From positions 22,321 through 86,320 of the forward strand of contig JAGOME010000007.1 of the NCBI GenBank assembly GCA_017993715.1: a stretch of DNA of 64,000 bases, given 5' to 3'. The notes beneath the pieces are model-generated. The model saw only the letters and a list, made by a program, of their open reading frames with translations, was not told where the DNA came from and made no database searches. This document shows positions 19,977 to 28,908 of the stretch, piece after piece (the first letter of the stretch is position 1; the number at the start of each line of letters is the position of its first letter). Origin of the DNA: Phycicoccus sp. GTDB taxonomy: Bacteria > Actinomycetota > Actinomycetes > Actinomycetales > Dermatophilaceae. Both the position numbers and the translations under genes were made by a program.

Positions 19977-20933
19977 ATGGCTGACGTCCTCGTGCTCGTC
20001 GATCACGCCAACGGCAAGCTCCGCAAGGTCAGCGCCGAGCTGCTGACCGTCGCCGCTCGCCTCGGCACCCCCTCCGCCGTCTTCATCGGCGACGGCGCCG
20101 AGGTCGCTCAGGTGACCCTGGCCAAGTACGGCGCCGACAAGGTCTACGTCTACGACAACCCCGACGCGCTCGCGCACCTGTGTGCTCCGCAGTCCGAGAT
20201 CCTCGCCCACCTGGTCGAGCAGACTGGTGCCAGCGCCGTGCTCCTGCCGAGCAACCCGGCGGCCAAGGAGATCGCCGGCCGGCTCGCCGTCCGCACCGGA
20301 TCTGGTCTCATCACCGACGCGATCGATGTCGTCGCCGGCGCTGACGGCGTGCAGACCACCCAGTCGGTGTTCGCTGGCTCCTACACGGTGACGGCCACGG
20401 CGACGACGCCGACCGCCGTCATCACCGTCAAGCCCAACTCGGTGCCGATCCAGGCCTCGCCCGCGGCCGGGACGGTGGTCAAGGTCGACCTCGCCCTGTC
20501 CGATCAGGCCAAGAGCGCTCGGGTCACCGACAGCCAGCCCAAGGCCGCCTCGGGTCGCCCCGAGCTCACCGAGGCCGCAATCGTGGTCTCCGGTGGCCGC
20601 GGCACCGGTGGGGACTTCTCGCCGGTCGAGTCGTTCGCCGACAGCCTGGGTGCCGCCGTCGGTGCGTCCCGCGCTGCCGTGGACGCTGGCTGGTATCCCC
20701 ACAGCAGCCAGGTCGGCCAGACGGGTAAGACAGTCTCGCCGCAGCTGTATGTGGCATGCGGCATCTCCGGGGCCATCCAGCACCGGGCCGGCATGCAGAC
20801 GTCCAAGACGATCGTCGCGGTGAACAAGGACGAGGAGGCGCCGATCTTCGAGCTCGTCGACTTCGGCGTCGTCGGCGACCTGTTTAATGTCCTGCCGCAG
20901 GCCACCGATGAGGTCAAGAAGCGCAAGGGCTGA
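19977..20933 (+). CDS. etfA: Electron transfer flavoprotein alpha subunit
   Basis: A 318-residue FAD-binding partner of EtfB. Domain I spans roughly residues 1-190, and domain II holds the FAD signature: SGGRGTGGDFSPVESFADSLG, then VGQTGKTVSPQLYVACGISGAIQH, with the conserved Arg and Ser-Gly-Ala contacts in place. It starts at the ATG at 19977 with AAAGGCAG upstream. The operon ends with a hairpin at 20948-20989. Together with the nearby enoyl-CoA hydratase it supports fatty-acid oxidation. Confidence 0.95.
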   Translation: MADVLVLVDHANGKLRKVSAELLTVAARLGTPSAVFIGDGAEVAQVTLAKYGADKVYVYDNPDALAHLCAPQSEILAHLVEQTGASAVLLPSNPAAKEIAGRLAVRTGSGLITDAIDVVAGADGVQTTQSVFAGSYTVTATATTPTAVITVKPNSVPIQASPAAGTVVKVDLALSDQAKSARVTDSQPKAASGRPELTEAAIVVSGGRGTGGDFSPVESFADSLGAAVGASRAAVDAGWYPHSSQVGQTGKTVSPQLYVACGISGAIQHRAGMQTSKTIVAVNKDEEAPIFELVDFGVVGDLFNVLPQATDEVKKRKG

Positions 20934-20947
20934 CGCCCCACTTACGC

Positions 20948-20989
20948 CAGCGCGCGGCCTTCGGAGAAAAAACCGAATGCCGCGCGCTG
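20948..20989 (+). terminator. Hairpin terminator after etfBA, with one intact and one mutated octamer
   Basis: The arms CAGCGCGCGGCcTTCGG and CCGAATGCCGCGCGCTG are complementary except at one base, around an AGAAAAAA loop. The right arm holds an intact GAATGCCG (20975-20982); the left arm is one base away from the inverted copy. Confidence 0.75.
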
Positions 20990-21014
20990 TCGTTGTCCGC
21001 CACAATGACCGTTC

Positions 21015-22310
21015 GTGTCGTGGCGTGAGCGGATCCGGGGGCTGCGGGTCGACCTGACCCCGGCGCGGGAGTCGCGCGACTTCCGCCTGCTCGTCATCGC
21101 GGGCACCGTCTTTTGTGTCGGGCAAGCCATGACGTACGTCGCCGTGCCCTTTCAGATCTACACGCTGACCGGTTCCAACACCATGGTGGGCCTGATCGGC
21201 CTGGTCGAGCTCGCCCCGCTCCTCGTGGCGGGGCTGTGGGGCGGCGCGCTCGCCGATCACGTCGACCGGCGCCGCATGCTCATGGGGACGGGGATCGCCC
21301 AGATCGTCCTGACCTTGGGTCTGGCGTTCAATGCGGCCTTGGCCCAGCCGCGGGTGTGGGTGATCTTCGCGCTCGCCCCGTGCCTGATGACCGCGATCGC
21401 CCTGCAGCGGCCGAGCCGCGAGGCGCTGCTGCCGCGCACGGTCCGGCACGACCAGCTCCCGGCCGCCAACGCCTTGAGCGCCCTGGGGTGGCAGGCGGGC
21501 AGCCTCGTCGGGCCCACGGTGGCCGGTCTCATCCTCGCCGCCTATGGAGCGGCCTGGTGCTTTGCCGTGGATGTCGTCGGCATCAGCATCGCCGTCCTGC
21601 TCTATGCGCGCATGGCGTCCTATCCGCATCGCGAGGAGACGACGGCGCCGTCACTGGCCGGGATTGCCGAAGGGATCCGGTATGCCGTGCGCCGCAAGGA
21701 CCTCCTGGGTACCTACCTCATTGATATGGCGGTGATGTTCCTCGCGATGCCGCTGGTGCTGTTCCCCGCGCTCGCCGAGACCATCTTCCGGCGCCCGGAG
21801 CTGTTGGGCCTGCTCTACACCTCGGAGACCGTGGGCGCGGTGATCGCCTCCACGCTCTCGGGGTGGCACGCGAGGATTCGCTCCTACGGCAAGGTGATCG
21901 TCATCGCCGCGTCGGTCTACGGGCTGTTCATCGCGCTGGCCGGCCAGGCCCCGACCTTCTGGCTGTGCTGCCTTGCCCTCGTGGGAGCAGGTGCGGCCGA
22001 CATGACCTCGGCGGTGTTCCGCATGTCGCTGTGGAACCAGTCCATCCCGGAGAACCTGCGTGGGCGCCTCGCCGGGATCGAGATGCTGTCCTACTCGCTC
22101 GGCCCGCTTGGGGCGCAGGTTCGGGCCGGGATCACCGCGGACGCCTTCGGGGTCCGGCGCGCCATTACCGCCGGGGGACTGGCCAGCATGATCGGGGTGG
22201 CCGCGACGGCATTCTGGCTGCGGGACTTCTGGAGCTACGACGCGACCACGGACGCTCATCTGCTCGCCGAACGAGCCCGCCGGGCCGACCTCGGTGAAGC
22301 GCAGATCTAG
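21015..22310 (+). CDS. MFS transporter, MFS_3 / EntS-like exporter
   Basis: A 431-residue protein with twelve predicted hydrophobic helices. The first (LLVIAGTVFCVGQAMTYVAV), the motif A equivalent GGALADHVDRRRMLMGTG after helix two and ALQRPSREALLPR near helix four fit the MFS_3 group, which includes the enterobactin exporter. The start is the GTG at 21015. Gene ends are tight: nine bases separate it from the cysteine desulfurase start region. The substrate is unknown, and nothing siderophore-related lies nearby. Confidence 0.8.
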   Translation: MSWRERIRGLRVDLTPARESRDFRLLVIAGTVFCVGQAMTYVAVPFQIYTLTGSNTMVGLIGLVELAPLLVAGLWGGALADHVDRRRMLMGTGIAQIVLTLGLAFNAALAQPRVWVIFALAPCLMTAIALQRPSREALLPRTVRHDQLPAANALSALGWQAGSLVGPTVAGLILAAYGAAWCFAVDVVGISIAVLLYARMASYPHREETTAPSLAGIAEGIRYAVRRKDLLGTYLIDMAVMFLAMPLVLFPALAETIFRRPELLGLLYTSETVGAVIASTLSGWHARIRSYGKVIVIAASVYGLFIALAGQAPTFWLCCLALVGAGAADMTSAVFRMSLWNQSIPENLRGRLAGIEMLSYSLGPLGAQVRAGITADAFGVRRAITAGGLASMIGVAATAFWLRDFWSYDATTDAHLLAERARRADLGEAQI

Positions 22311-22313
22311 AAT
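22308..22313 (+). promoter_or_regulatory. -10 element of the cysteine desulfurase gene (leaderless)
   Basis: TAGAAT overlaps the TAG stop of the MFS gene and ends eight bases before the GTG at 22322, supporting that start over an upstream TTG. Confidence 0.45.
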
Positions 22314-22321
22314 TGAGGGTT

Positions 22322-23506
22322 GTGACGGCCTACTTGGACCATGCGGCGACCACCTCGATGTGGCCGGCCGCCCGTGAGGCCTGGTGCGAGCAGGCCGCGC
22401 GCACGGGCAACGCCTCCTCGCTGCATACGGCCGGACGCCAGGCCCGCGCGGTGGTGGAGGAGTCCCGCGAGCGCATCGCCGCGGCCCTCGACGCCCGCCC
22501 CTCCGAGGTCATCTTCACCTCGGGCGGCACCGAGGCCGACAACCTCGCGATCAAGGGCACGTATGCCGCACGCGTCGCCGCGGACCCCGCGCGCCGCGTC
22601 CTGGCGGTGAGCGGAGTCGAGCACCACGCCGTCCTGGACCCCGTGGTCCACCTCGTCGAGACCGGGCAGGCGGAGGTGGCGTGGCTCGAGCCCGGCCATG
22701 ATGGCCGGATCGCGGTGGACGACCTGCGGGCCGTCCTCGACACCCGCGGCGAGCGCACCGCCCTGACCAGCGTCATGTGGGCCAACAACGAGGTCGGCAC
22801 GGTCCAGCCGGTTGCCGAGCTCGCCGCCCTGGCCCACGAGCATGGGGTGCCGTTCCACACCGACGCGGTCCAGGCGATCAGCTACCTTCCGGTGTCCTTC
22901 GCCGCCAGTGGGGTCGATCTCCTCACCGTGACCGCCCACAAGTTGGGCGGTCCGCTCGGCGTCGGTGCGCTGCTCGCCCGCCGTGATGCCCGCCTCGTCC
23001 CGCAGCTGCACGGTGGGGGACAGGAGCGACAGATCCGCAGCGGCACCCTGGACGTCCCGGCCATCCGGTCGTTTGCCGTGGCCCTGGACGAGACGGTGCG
23101 GTTGCGCGAGGAAGAGACCCGCCGCGTGGGAGCCCTGCGCGACCGGCTCATCGACAAGGTGCTGGGCCTCGGGCTCGGCGCGACCGTGAGCGGGATCTAC
23201 GAGCCGGGCGACTCGACGACCCGCATCGCCGCCAACGTCCACCTGCTCGTTCCCGGGTGCCAGGGCGACTCGCTGCTCTATCTGCTGGACGCCAGCGGCG
23301 TCGAATGCTCGACGGGCTCGGCCTGTCAGGCGGGTGTGCCGCGACCCAGCCACGTGCTCATCGCCATGGGGTACCCGGACGAGCAGGCCCGTGGCGCCCT
23401 GCGGATCTCGCTCGGCCACACCTCCACCGACGACGACGTCGACCAGTTCGTCACGGCCCTCCCGGCCGTCGTCGAGCGTGCCCGTCGGGCCGCCGGAGTG
23501 GCCTGA
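22322..23506 (+). CDS. Cysteine desulfurase (NifS/IscS type)
   Basis: A 394-residue PLP enzyme that takes sulfur from cysteine as an enzyme-bound persulfide. It has the N-terminal YLDHAATT, the substrate block [13 protein letters not shown], the PLP lysine in [17 protein letters not shown] and the sulfur-accepting Cys in [11 protein letters not shown]. The GTG at 22322 gives the usual short N-terminus. Its stop overlaps the mnmA start (TGATG), so this enzyme is the likely sulfur source for tRNA thiolation by MnmA, as IscS is in E. coli; that pairing is inferred from position. Confidence 0.93.
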   Translation: MTAYLDHAATTSMWPAAREAWCEQAARTGNASSLHTAGRQARAVVEESRERIAAALDARPSEVIFTSGGTEADNLAIKGTYAARVAADPARRVLAVSGVEHHAVLDPVVHLVETGQAEVAWLEPGHDGRIAVDDLRAVLDTRGERTALTSVMWANNEVGTVQPVAELAALAHEHGVPFHTDAVQAISYLPVSFAASGVDLLTVTAHKLGGPLGVGALLARRDARLVPQLHGGGQERQIRSGTLDVPAIRSFAVALDETVRLREEETRRVGALRDRLIDKVLGLGLGATVSGIYEPGDSTTRIAANVHLLVPGCQGDSLLYLLDASGVECSTGSACQAGVPRPSHVLIAMGYPDEQARGALRISLGHTSTDDDVDQFVTALPAVVERARRAAGVA

Positions 23507-24597
23507 TGCTCGTCGTCGCGGCCATGTCCGGCGGGGTGGACTCCGCCGTCGCCGCGTCGCGGATGCTCGACGCCGGGCACGAGGTCGTCGGTGTCCACCT
23601 CGCGTTGTCCCAGTCGGCCGCGACCCTGCGGGAGTCTGCGCGGGGCTGCTGCACGATCGAGGATGCCGGTGACGCGCGCCGGGTCGCGGACCGGCTCGGC
23701 ATTCCCTTCTACGTGTGGGACATGGCTGATCGGTTCCGCCACGACGTCGTCGAGGACTTCGTCGCGGAGTATGCCGCGGGCCGCACCCCCAACCCGTGCC
23801 TGCGCTGCAACGAGCGGATCAAGTTCGCGGCGCTGCTCGACAAGGCGTTGGCCCTCGGCTTTGACGCGGTTGCGACGGGTCACTACGCGCAGATCGTCCA
23901 GGCCCCGGACGGCACGCGGGAGCTGCATCGCGCCGTCGACCCGGCCAAGGACCAGAGCTATGTCCTCGGGGTGCTCGACGCCGATCAGCTGGCTCGGGCC
24001 TTCTTCCCGCTCGGCGACTCGACCAAGACCCAGGTGCGGGAGGAGGCGCGGGCCCGAGGGTTCGCGGTGGCGGCCAAGCCGGACAGCCATGACATCTGCT
24101 TCATCCCTGACGGGGACACTCGCGGCTTCTTGACCCGCGCCCTGGGGGAGGAGCCCGGTGACATCGTCGATGCGGGGAGCGGGGAGGTCGTCGGGCGGCA
24201 TTCAGGGGTCCACGGTTTCACGGTCGGGCAGCGCCGCGGCCTGGGGCTTGAGCGGGGGATCATGGACGGGACGCCCCGCTATGTGGTCGGCGTCGATGCG
24301 CCGTCGCGCACGGTGACCATCGGCGTCGCCGACCTGCTCGGCATTCGGCGTCTGCGCGCGACCCACGTGCGCTGGTGTGGTCCCGCCCCGACCCGCCCCG
24401 GCCGCTATGGCGCTCAGGTGCGGGCCCACGGTGACGAGGTGCCGTGCACGGCATTCGTCGACGATGAGGACCTCGTGGTCGAGCTGGAACTCCCCATGCG
24501 CGGCGTTGCGCCCGGGCAGTCTGTCGTGCTCTATGAGGGCACGCGCGTCGTGGGATCGGGCACGATCGATGGCACGAACGCCAGAACTCTGGAATAG
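23506..24597 (+). CDS. mnmA: tRNA-specific 2-thiouridylase
   Basis: A 363-residue enzyme that makes 2-thiouridine at the wobble base of Lys, Glu and Gln tRNAs. The ATP-binding PP-loop [10 protein letters not shown] is at residues about 8-18. The two catalytic cysteines are in [12 protein letters not shown] (about 98) and [10 protein letters not shown] (about 198). The C-terminal beta-barrel domain carries [10 protein letters not shown]. It is translationally coupled to the cysteine desulfurase upstream. Three copies of CGGCATTC lie within 260 bases here (24196-24456). Confidence 0.95.
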   Translation: MLVVAAMSGGVDSAVAASRMLDAGHEVVGVHLALSQSAATLRESARGCCTIEDAGDARRVADRLGIPFYVWDMADRFRHDVVEDFVAEYAAGRTPNPCLRCNERIKFAALLDKALALGFDAVATGHYAQIVQAPDGTRELHRAVDPAKDQSYVLGVLDADQLARAFFPLGDSTKTQVREEARARGFAVAAKPDSHDICFIPDGDTRGFLTRALGEEPGDIVDAGSGEVVGRHSGVHGFTVGQRRGLGLERGIMDGTPRYVVGVDAPSRTVTIGVADLLGIRRLRATHVRWCGPAPTRPGRYGAQVRAHGDEVPCTAFVDDEDLVVELELPMRGVAPGQSVVLYEGTRVVGSGTIDGTNARTLE

Positions 24598-24625
24598 TTA
24601 AGACTTCAACTAAGTTGGAGGGGTC

Positions 24626-25600
24626 ATGCCCGCGATCACCGTCGACAACCTGCTCACCCTTCCTCGACTCACCGAGCCCATGGCAGAGGCGCGGACGCGC
24701 GCTGTCCGGACCGTCACCACGGCACCGAGCGGTTTCGAGGGCGAGGGCTTCCCCGTGCGCCGCGCCTTCGCCGGCGTCGACCTCGGCTTGCTCGACCCCT
24801 TCATCCACATGGACCAGATGGGTGAGGTCGACTACGCGCCGGGCGAGCCCAAGGGTACGGCCTGGCACCCGCACCGCGGCTTCGAGACCGTCACCTACAT
24901 CATCGACGGCGTCTTCGAGCACGCCGACAGCGAGGGTGGTGGGGGCACGATCACCAACGGCGACACCCAGTGGATGACCGCCGGCAGCGGCCTGCTCCAC
25001 ATCGAGCGCCCACCGGAGCACCTTGTCGTCAGCGGCGGCCTCTTCCACGGTCTCCAGTTGTGGGTCAACCTCCCGCGTGCCCAGAAGATGTCACCGCCGC
25101 GCTATCAGGACATCCGCGCCCGCGAGGTGTCGTTGCTGTCCTCGGCAGACGGCGGTTCGCTCGTGCGGGTCATTGCCGGTGAGCTTGACGGCCATGCCGG
25201 ACCGGGCATCACGCACACCCCGATCGCCGTGGCGCACGCCTCGCTCGCCGCCGGATCGCGCCTGCGAATGCCGTGGCGCACGGACTTCAACGCCTTGGCC
25301 TACGTCCTGGCCGGGTCGGGCACGGTCGGTGAGGAGCGCCGTCCGGTCAGGACTGGGCAGCTCGTCGTCTTTGGCCCGGGTGAGGCCATCGAGCTCGCCG
25401 GAACGGACGACTCTGACAAGCGCAGTGAGTCCTTCGAGGTTTACCTGCTTGGGGGGCGCCCCATCCGCGAGCCGGTCGCGGCCTACGGCCCCTTCGTGAT
25501 GAACACGCGCGAGGAGTTGGTCCAGGCGTTCGAGGACTTCCAGGCCGGGCGGCTGGGGCGGGTCCCCGCCGAGCCCCACCCGGGGCATGACGTGCTCTAG
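24626..25600 (+). CDS. Pirin family protein
   Basis: A 324-residue bicupin. The N-terminal cupin has the metal site HPHRGFETVTYIIDG and the later LLHIERPPEH; the C-terminal cupin follows from about residue 190. Bacterial pirins bind iron and some act as quercetinases, but the role here is not fixed. The ATG at 24626 follows a strong GGAGGGG. The 28 bases between mnmA and this gene are AT-rich and contain ACTT/AAGT half-sites, a possible regulator site. Its stop overlaps the end of the convergent MocR gene. Confidence 0.88.
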   Translation: MPAITVDNLLTLPRLTEPMAEARTRAVRTVTTAPSGFEGEGFPVRRAFAGVDLGLLDPFIHMDQMGEVDYAPGEPKGTAWHPHRGFETVTYIIDGVFEHADSEGGGGTITNGDTQWMTAGSGLLHIERPPEHLVVSGGLFHGLQLWVNLPRAQKMSPPRYQDIRAREVSLLSSADGGSLVRVIAGELDGHAGPGITHTPIAVAHASLAAGSRLRMPWRTDFNALAYVLAGSGTVGEERRPVRTGQLVVFGPGEAIELAGTDDSDKRSESFEVYLLGGRPIREPVAAYGPFVMNTREELVQAFEDFQAGRLGRVPAEPHPGHDVL

Positions 25601-27024
25601 GAGACGCGATGTGCGAATGTGCGGGCGATGAGCCTGGCCACCTGAGACGCCGCGGTCTCGGGTAGGCCGGCGTAGCACAGCACCAATCCGCGGGAGGTGG
25701 CCTCAATCGCGTAGGCCGTCAGGGGCGCGACCGCGACCCCCGCGCGTGCGAGGGCGTCACAGGCGGCGACGTCGTCTGCATCGTCGGGCAGTCGTGCCAC
25801 GAGGTGCAGTCCGGCGTCGACTCCGGCAAGAGGCACGTCCGGCAGGTGCTCGCCCAGCGCGGTGACGAGCGCGGCCCGGCGCGCGGCGTAGGTTCGCGCG
25901 GCCCGGGCATGATGGGCCGTCCAGGCGCCGGACTCGAGGAAGGTGGCCAGGGCCTCGCCAACGATGTCGGGCACCACGAGGGACCGCCGAGCCAGTTCCA
26001 CAGCCAGGCGGCTGCGCACTGGCTCCGGCGCGATCACCCAGGCGACCCGGAGCCCGGGGTCGAGCAGTTTGCTCGCCGTCCCGATGTAGACGACCCGCTC
26101 GGCCGCCTCCGGCAACGACCGCAGCGCGGGCAGCGGAGCCACCCCATAGCGGAACTCACCGTCATAGTCGTCCTCGACGACGAGCCCCTGGTGGCGGTGT
26201 GCCCAGGCGAGGAGCTCCGCCCGGCGGCCAACGGGCATCCTCGCCCCCAGCGGATACTGGTGGGCCGGAGTGACATAGACCGCGCCGAGGTCGGCGCCTA
26301 GCGCAGTCGGATCCAGGCCGTCGTCGTCGACTGGCAGCGAGCGAGTCGGCACCCCGGCGGTCTGCAGGGCCGACCAAGCCTCGACGTACCCGGGGTCCTC
26401 GAGTCCGAAGCGGCGACCCCCGAGGTCGATCACGGCCGGCAGCACGTGCGTGAGCGCCCCGACGCCAGGCACGACGAGGACCTCCTCGGCCGTCGTCGAG
26501 ATGCCCCGGGTTCGTCGGACAAGCTGGGCGAGCTGCTCGCGCAAACGCAGATGGTCCGGCCGCCATGCGGGGCCATCGAAGACAGCGGTGGCGGCGGCCC
26601 GCCACGCGCGCCGCCAGGCCGTCCGGTCGATGAGTGCCGGATCGGGCTGTCCTGGACGCAGATCCCAGCGCAGTTGTTCCCCCGAGGGTCGCAGCTGTGG
26701 AGTCTTGGGCGGCGTCGCGGGCAGGACATGGCTCGCTGCGCCGGCCCGGGCAGCGAGATCGGCATCGGGGGCGACGACGACCCCTGACCCGGGTCGGGCG
26801 ATGACGAAACCTGCCGCGGCGAGCTCGTCGTACGCGGCGACCGTCGAGCCTCGGGACACGGCGAGGTCCGCCGCCAGCGCCCGACTCGAGGGCAAGGGGT
26901 CGCCGGGGGCGAGTCGGCCCTCGCGAATCTCCTGGACCACGGCGTCGGCGATGCGTTGGCGCAGCGGCGCCGACGACTCGCGCAGGCCAAGGGTGAGGTC
27001 GATACTCGGGGCCGGGCGCGGCAT
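25597..27024 (-). CDS. MocR/PdxR-type regulator (GntR helix-turn-helix fused to aminotransferase-like domain)
   Basis: A 475-residue regulator. Residues about 15-80 form a winged helix (PLRQRIADAVVQEIREGRLAPGDPLPSSRALA, described in two halves). Residues from about 115 form a class I aminotransferase-like domain with the PLP lysine in YIGTASKLLDPGLRVAW. MocR proteins sense PLP or amino compounds. It is divergent from a PPOX-family flavoprotein gene, and the gap holds several ACTGG boxes, as is typical for MocR binding. Since PPOX-type genes are near PLP metabolism, a PdxR-like role is possible, but no pdxST is in the window. Confidence 0.88.
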   Translation of the reverse strand: MPRPAPSIDLTLGLRESSAPLRQRIADAVVQEIREGRLAPGDPLPSSRALAADLAVSRGSTVAAYDELAAAGFVIARPGSGVVVAPDADLAARAGAASHVLPATPPKTPQLRPSGEQLRWDLRPGQPDPALIDRTAWRRAWRAAATAVFDGPAWRPDHLRLREQLAQLVRRTRGISTTAEEVLVVPGVGALTHVLPAVIDLGGRRFGLEDPGYVEAWSALQTAGVPTRSLPVDDDGLDPTALGADLGAVYVTPAHQYPLGARMPVGRRAELLAWAHRHQGLVVEDDYDGEFRYGVAPLPALRSLPEAAERVVYIGTASKLLDPGLRVAWVIAPEPVRSRLAVELARRSLVVPDIVGEALATFLESGAWTAHHARAARTYAARRAALVTALGEHLPDVPLAGVDAGLHLVARLPDDADDVAACDALARAGVAVAPLTAYAIEATSRGLVLCYAGLPETAASQVARLIARTFAHRVS

Positions 27025-27035
27025 TCATCCACCAT

Positions 27036-27046
27036 ACTGGACCAGT
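27036..27046. promoter_or_regulatory. MocR operator candidate, regulator-proximal
   Basis: ACTGGACCAGT is a perfect five-base inverted repeat 12 bases upstream of the MocR start, so it probably mediates autoregulation. Confidence 0.55.
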
Positions 27047-27153
27047 CACATCAGACCCATCCGTTGTCAGGGGAGGTCCGGTTGACGTGGCTCGCGCGAA
27101 GGGACTGACCCGCGGGCCATGGGGCCCAGCTGACAGCGTGTCCGGACCTCGAT

Positions 27154-27200
27154 ACTGGTCCAGTAGATTCTCCTAAACTGGATCACTGCATCAGTCCAGT
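27154..27200. promoter_or_regulatory. MocR operator cluster, target-proximal
   Basis: ACTGGTCCAGT (27154-27164), a single ACTGG (27177-27181) and an inverted CCAGT (27196-27200) crowd the region just before the PPOX gene at 27212. TAGATT and TAAACT within it could be -10 elements, so bound regulator would sit on the promoter. Confidence 0.55.
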
Positions 27201-27211
27201 GTGGTGCTTTC

Positions 27212-27895
27212 ATGGATCACGTGACCCACGCCCCCCGCGCGTCTGCCCGCGCTGATCTGACCACCTTGACCCGCAAGCCCGACCGGCAAGCCACGGCCCG
27301 CGCCGAGCTGGACGCCTTCCTGGACAGCCAACTCGTCGGCACCCTCGCGTCCGTCGTCGATGGCCAGCCCTGGGTCGTCCCGATGCTCTTCGGCCGGGAC
27401 GGTGACCGGGTCCTGCTGCACGGATCGACTGGAGCCGGGCTGCTTCGTCACGGATCCGACGGAGCGCCGGTCGCTTTCTGCGTCACCGCGATCGACGGAC
27501 TCGTCGTTGCCGAATCGACTTTCGACTCCTCAGCGAACTACCGCTCTGCCGTGATCCGCGGGCACCTCGACGTCGTCTCCGACAAGAACCCCGCACTGGA
27601 CACGATCTCCGAGCGACTCCTGCCTGGTCGGATCAGTGAGATCCGCGGATCGACCCGCAAGGAAGCCGCGGCGACCCTCACCCTGGCGCTGACCATCACG
27701 GACGACAACTGGCTCATGAAGACGCGCACGGGCGGCCCCGGAGAACCGGTGGGGGAGGTCGACGTCTGGTGCGGAGTCGTGCCTCTGCACGTGGTTGCAG
27801 GCACCCCGCAGTCCGCGCCGTGGTCGGTGGGGGAGGTGCCCGAATCGGTCCGCCGGTTCGTGGCAGCCCGTCTGGGACCGACAATCGACTCATGA
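27212..27895 (+). CDS. Pyridoxamine 5'-phosphate oxidase (PPOX)-class flavin-binding protein
   Basis: A 227-residue split-barrel protein of the flavin-nucleotide-binding (COG3467-like) branch: LTTLTRKPDRQATARAEL at the start, GTLASVVDGQPWVVPMLFG for the first strands, then VLLHGSTGAGLLRH and YRSAVIRGHLDVV. It is not the classical PdxH, as the PLP-site residues are not recognisable. It opens an operon with a methionine-synthase-like gene (ATGA overlap) and an EamA transporter (GTGA overlap). Expression is probably governed by the divergent MocR protein. Confidence 0.8.
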   Translation: MDHVTHAPRASARADLTTLTRKPDRQATARAELDAFLDSQLVGTLASVVDGQPWVVPMLFGRDGDRVLLHGSTGAGLLRHGSDGAPVAFCVTAIDGLVVAESTFDSSANYRSAVIRGHLDVVSDKNPALDTISERLLPGRISEIRGSTRKEAAATLTLALTITDDNWLMKTRTGGPGEPVGEVDVWCGVVPLHVVAGTPQSAPWSVGEVPESVRRFVAARLGPTIDS

Positions 27896-28908
27896 TCAGC
27901 GTCACCGGCATCGGCTCCTGGCCCGGGTCCGACGTGAGGGAAGCGACCGTCACCACCCGTGACCTGCTCCTGGACGCGGATGGCCTCGGCCTGCCCTACT
28001 TGCCCGAGACGCCGGCCCGCGGACCCGGCTCGGACCTGCTCGGCCGCGCGGCCGGGCTACTCGTTGACCTGCACGTCGATCTCCAACCGGCCGGCTGGCG
28101 ACTCGTGGACCGCCCGGGGCGCGATGCCGGACGAACCGCCGGTCTGCATCGCCAGGATCTCGACGAGGCCGCCGCCGCGTACGACGGCTACGCCGGCCCG
28201 CTGAAGATCCAGCTCGCCGGGCCGTGGACCCTCGCCGCGGGGATCGAGCTCACCCGCGGGGAGCGGGCCCTGATCGACCCGGGCGCGACGCGCGATCTTG
28301 CCGACAGCCTCGCGGAGGGCCTGGCGACCTACGTCGCCGACGTGCGCCGCCTCGTCCCGGGAGCCGAGGTCATTGTTCAGCTTGACGAACCCTCGCTGCC
28401 CGCGGTGCTCGAGGGCAGCCTGCCGACCGCATCGGGATACGGCCGGGTACGGGCGGTCGATCCCCAGATCGTGGCGGCCGGATTGCGCACGGTGCTGGCC
28501 CGCCACGATGGCCGAGTCATCGTCCACTGCTGCCATGACCGCGTCCCGATCCCCATGCTCCGGACGCTGCTGCGCGAGCACGGCCAGGGCAGCGTGGCGC
28601 TGGACACGACATCCGCGTCGCCGGCTCGGTGGGAGTCGCTCGCCGCGACCCTCGAGGCAGGCGTCGGCGTCTGGTGTGGTGCGGTGGCCACCGACGCCAT
28701 GACCGTGGTGCACACGGCATTCACGACGGTCCGTGACGGGCTGGAGCGGGCCGGGATCGGCCTGTCCAGCGCCGGCACTGGCGACCTGGGCGCCCTCGGG
28801 GTCACCCCCACATGCGGCCTGGCCGGTGCAACCGAGGGCGGCGCTCGACGCCTGCAGCGCGCGGCGATCGAGCTCGCCCGCGAGCTCAATGAGGAGGCCC
28901 ACCGGTGA
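27892..28908 (+). CDS. Cobalamin-independent methionine synthase-like protein (MetE C-terminal domain only)
   Basis: A 338-residue UROD/MetE-like barrel. It has GIGSWPGSD at the start, LDEPSLPAVLEG in the middle, and zinc-type ligands in VHCCHDR (about 210) and a Cys in TPTCGLAG near the end. Full MetE is about 750 residues with two barrels, so this is the catalytic half only. Such core proteins in actinobacteria are annotated as methionine synthase, and methyl donor and acceptor are not settled here. It overlaps both neighbours by four bases, in an operon under likely MocR control. Confidence 0.75.
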   Translation: MISVTGIGSWPGSDVREATVTTRDLLLDADGLGLPYLPETPARGPGSDLLGRAAGLLVDLHVDLQPAGWRLVDRPGRDAGRTAGLHRQDLDEAAAAYDGYAGPLKIQLAGPWTLAAGIELTRGERALIDPGATRDLADSLAEGLATYVADVRRLVPGAEVIVQLDEPSLPAVLEGSLPTASGYGRVRAVDPQIVAAGLRTVLARHDGRVIVHCCHDRVPIPMLRTLLREHGQGSVALDTTSASPARWESLAATLEAGVGVWCGAVATDAMTVVHTAFTTVRDGLERAGIGLSSAGTGDLGALGVTPTCGLAGATEGGARRLQRAAIELARELNEEAHR

